A stretch of DNA of 6,904 nucleotides from contig DDMF01000112.1 of NCBI GenBank assembly GCA_002340515.1, forward strand, positions 17,487 through 24,390, given 5' to 3'. Of this stretch, positions 5,897 to 6,904 are shown in pieces. A model generated the notes under the pieces. The model made no database searches. It worked only from the letters and a program-made list of their open reading frames with translations, and was not told the DNA's origin. Each line of letters starts with the position of its first letter. The stretch's first letter is position 1. Both the position numbers and the translations under genes were made by a program. This DNA comes from Rhodobacteraceae bacterium UBA2553. Lineage in GTDB: Bacteria; Pseudomonadota; Alphaproteobacteria; Rhodobacterales; Rhodobacteraceae.

Positions 5897-5955
5897 TTGT
5901 TCCCCGCGTGAATTCAGACTTAAATACAACCTAATATTCATTCGGAGGAAATTCC
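5897..5955. promoter_or_regulatory. Divergent intergenic region between DUF1285 and MoxR genes
   Basis: These 59 bases must hold, or be flanked by, promoters for both the DUF1285-hyi operon and the MoxR gene. The middle is clearly more AT-rich than the surrounding coding sequence (5909-5942), as expected for a promoter. TAATAT (5932-5937) resembles a -10 box, but would leave a leader of only about 12 bases before the MoxR start, so I do not assign it. TTAA-N7-CTAA at 5920-5934 is one base short of a CtrA-type site. The MoxR ribosome site GGAGGA (5944-5949) is strong and 6 bases from its ATG. Confidence 0.5.
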
Positions 5956-6904
5956 ATGCAGAAGACCACCGTATTTGAAACCGCATCCGAGAGCCCCTCT
6001 GACGCCGTATTTGAATTGGAAACCCTGTCCGGCAAATTGATGGTGGCCCGTGACGAGGTTTCCAACTGGATTATTGGGCAGGAACAGGTGATTGAACTGG
6101 CGCTTGCGGCCCTTCTGTCCGGTGGTCACGCGCTTTTGGTTGGCTTGCCGGGGCTGGGCAAAACCCGTCTGGTGGAAGCAATGGGAACGGTGATGGGGCT
6201 GAACGATCGGCGCATTCAATTCACCCCCGACCTGATGCCATCCGATATTCTGGGCGCCGAAGTGCTGGAAGAGGCCACAGATGGCACCCGCCATTTCCGC
6301 TTTATCCGCGGCCCGGTCTTTTGTGAACTTTTGCTGGCAGATGAGATCAACCGCGCCAGCCCCCGCACCCAATCCGCCCTGCTGCAAGCGATGCAAGAGG
6401 GCGAAGTGTCGATCGCCGGACAAACCCATGATCTGCCCGCGCCCTTCCATGTCCTCGCCACACAAAACCCGTTGGAACAAGACGGCACCTATCCCTTGCC
6501 CGAAGCACAGCTGGATCGGTTTTTGCTGCAGATCGACGTGGGCTACCCGTCGCGCGACGCCGAACGTGATATCCTTTTGGCCACAACCGGCGCGCAATCC
6601 GGCCCGCCGAAACAGGTGATGGATGCACAGGGGTTGATCCATGCGCAGGCACTGATCCGGCAGATGCCGGTCGGCGAGGCGGTGATGGAGATGATCCTCG
6701 ATCTGGTGCGCAGCTGCCGCCCCGATGATCCGACCGCGCCTGCGGCCGTAAAACAGGCGGTCAGCTGGGGGCCGGGGCCACGGGCGGCACAGGCCTTGAT
6801 GCTGTTGGTGCGGGCGCGGGCTTTGCTGGATGGGCGTCTTGCGCCAAATGCAGGCGACGTACGGGCCTTGGCCCGCCCGGTGCTCAGCCACCGTATGGCG
6901 CTGG
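5956..6904 (+). CDS. MoxR-family AAA+ ATPase, 3'-truncated by the window edge
   Basis: This gene is open from ATG 5956 to the window end (316 codons visible), so probably only about 20 residues are missing. MoxR ATPases are chaperone-like AAA+ proteins that help mature metal-containing or multi-subunit partner complexes, usually with VWA or DUF58 proteins encoded beside them. All ATPase elements are present: Walker A GLPGLGKT (63-70), Walker B LLLADEIN (125-132, D129/E130), sensor 1 ATQNP (N171), arginine finger region QLDRF (R188) and sensor 2 WGPGPRA (R276). FTPDLMPSDILG (89-100) is a MoxR hallmark. The start has a strong ribosome site, GGAGGA, 6 bases upstream. The gene reads away from DUF1285. 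DUF58 and related genes would be expected just past the right edge, which the window cannot show. A 317-codon open frame on the opposite strand is a shadow of this gene. Confidence 0.96.
   Translation, partial: MQKTTVFETASESPSDAVFELETLSGKLMVARDEVSNWIIGQEQVIELALAALLSGGHALLVGLPGLGKTRLVEAMGTVMGLNDRRIQFTPDLMPSDILGAEVLEEATDGTRHFRFIRGPVFCELLLADEINRASPRTQSALLQAMQEGEVSIAGQTHDLPAPFHVLATQNPLEQDGTYPLPEAQLDRFLLQIDVGYPSRDAERDILLATTGAQSGPPKQVMDAQGLIHAQALIRQMPVGEAVMEMILDLVRSCRPDDPTAPAAVKQAVSWGPGPRAAQALMLLVRARALLDGRLAPNAGDVRALARPVLSHRMAL

Noticed and set aside
5897..5986. Longer N-terminus for DUF1285 (starts at 5986 or 5941)
   Set aside because: These starts would overlap the MoxR ribosome site and coding start, the added residues do not resemble the family, and 5896 has its own ribosome site.
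5938..6891. A 317-codon minus-strand open frame opposite the MoxR gene
   Set aside because: The plus strand encodes an intact MoxR ATPase with every expected motif; the minus frame is Gln/His/Gly-rich and unlike a known family.

Overview
The window looks like chromosomal DNA of an alphaproteobacterium, most likely a Rhodobacteraceae/Roseobacter-group member. The grounds are the moderately GC-rich, densely packed sequence, the protein family variants (DUF1285, a WYL/YafY regulator beside VOC and DJ-1 genes, a typical alphaproteobacterial Pol I), and DUF1285 placed head to head with a MoxR ATPase. This placement is inferred from recognised protein families; no database search was run. No RNA genes, mobile elements or CRISPR arrays are visible.

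Layout. (1) Positions 1-2597, + strand: the 3' three quarters of polA (DNA polymerase I, 5' end outside the window), overlapping by one base a small gene for an exported two-cysteine protein of unknown function. (2) Positions 2614-4420, - strand: a probable stress or detoxification cluster. It holds a YafY-type HTH/WYL transcription factor, a DJ-1/PfpI-family protein and a VOC (glyoxalase-like) protein. These are three separately spaced genes with structured intergenic regions. (3) Positions 4515-5896, - strand: a two-gene operon of DUF1285 followed by hydroxypyruvate isomerase (hyi), coupled through a TAATG stop/start overlap. (4) Positions 5956-6904, + strand: a MoxR-family AAA+ ATPase that runs off the right edge and diverges from DUF1285 across 59 bases.

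The most interesting signal is not a gene. The same 8-base element, TCCTGACA/TGTCAGGA, occurs as a perfect inverted repeat in front of the VOC gene (6-base spacer, with a third 7-base copy one helical turn away). It occurs again as an 11-base-arm inverted repeat between the DJ-1 gene and the regulator gene. Each site lies just upstream of a minus-strand start codon. The simplest reading is that this is the operator of the WYL regulator, which would then control itself and the VOC gene. The DJ-1 gene lacks the element, but it sits behind a 12-bp VOC terminator-like hairpin whose 3' arm could alternatively pair with the DJ-1 translation start.

The functional themes are DNA repair/replication (polA), handling of reactive carbonyls or other small electrophiles (VOC, DJ-1, regulator: inference), C2/C3 hydroxy-acid metabolism (hyi) and a MoxR chaperone-type ATPase.
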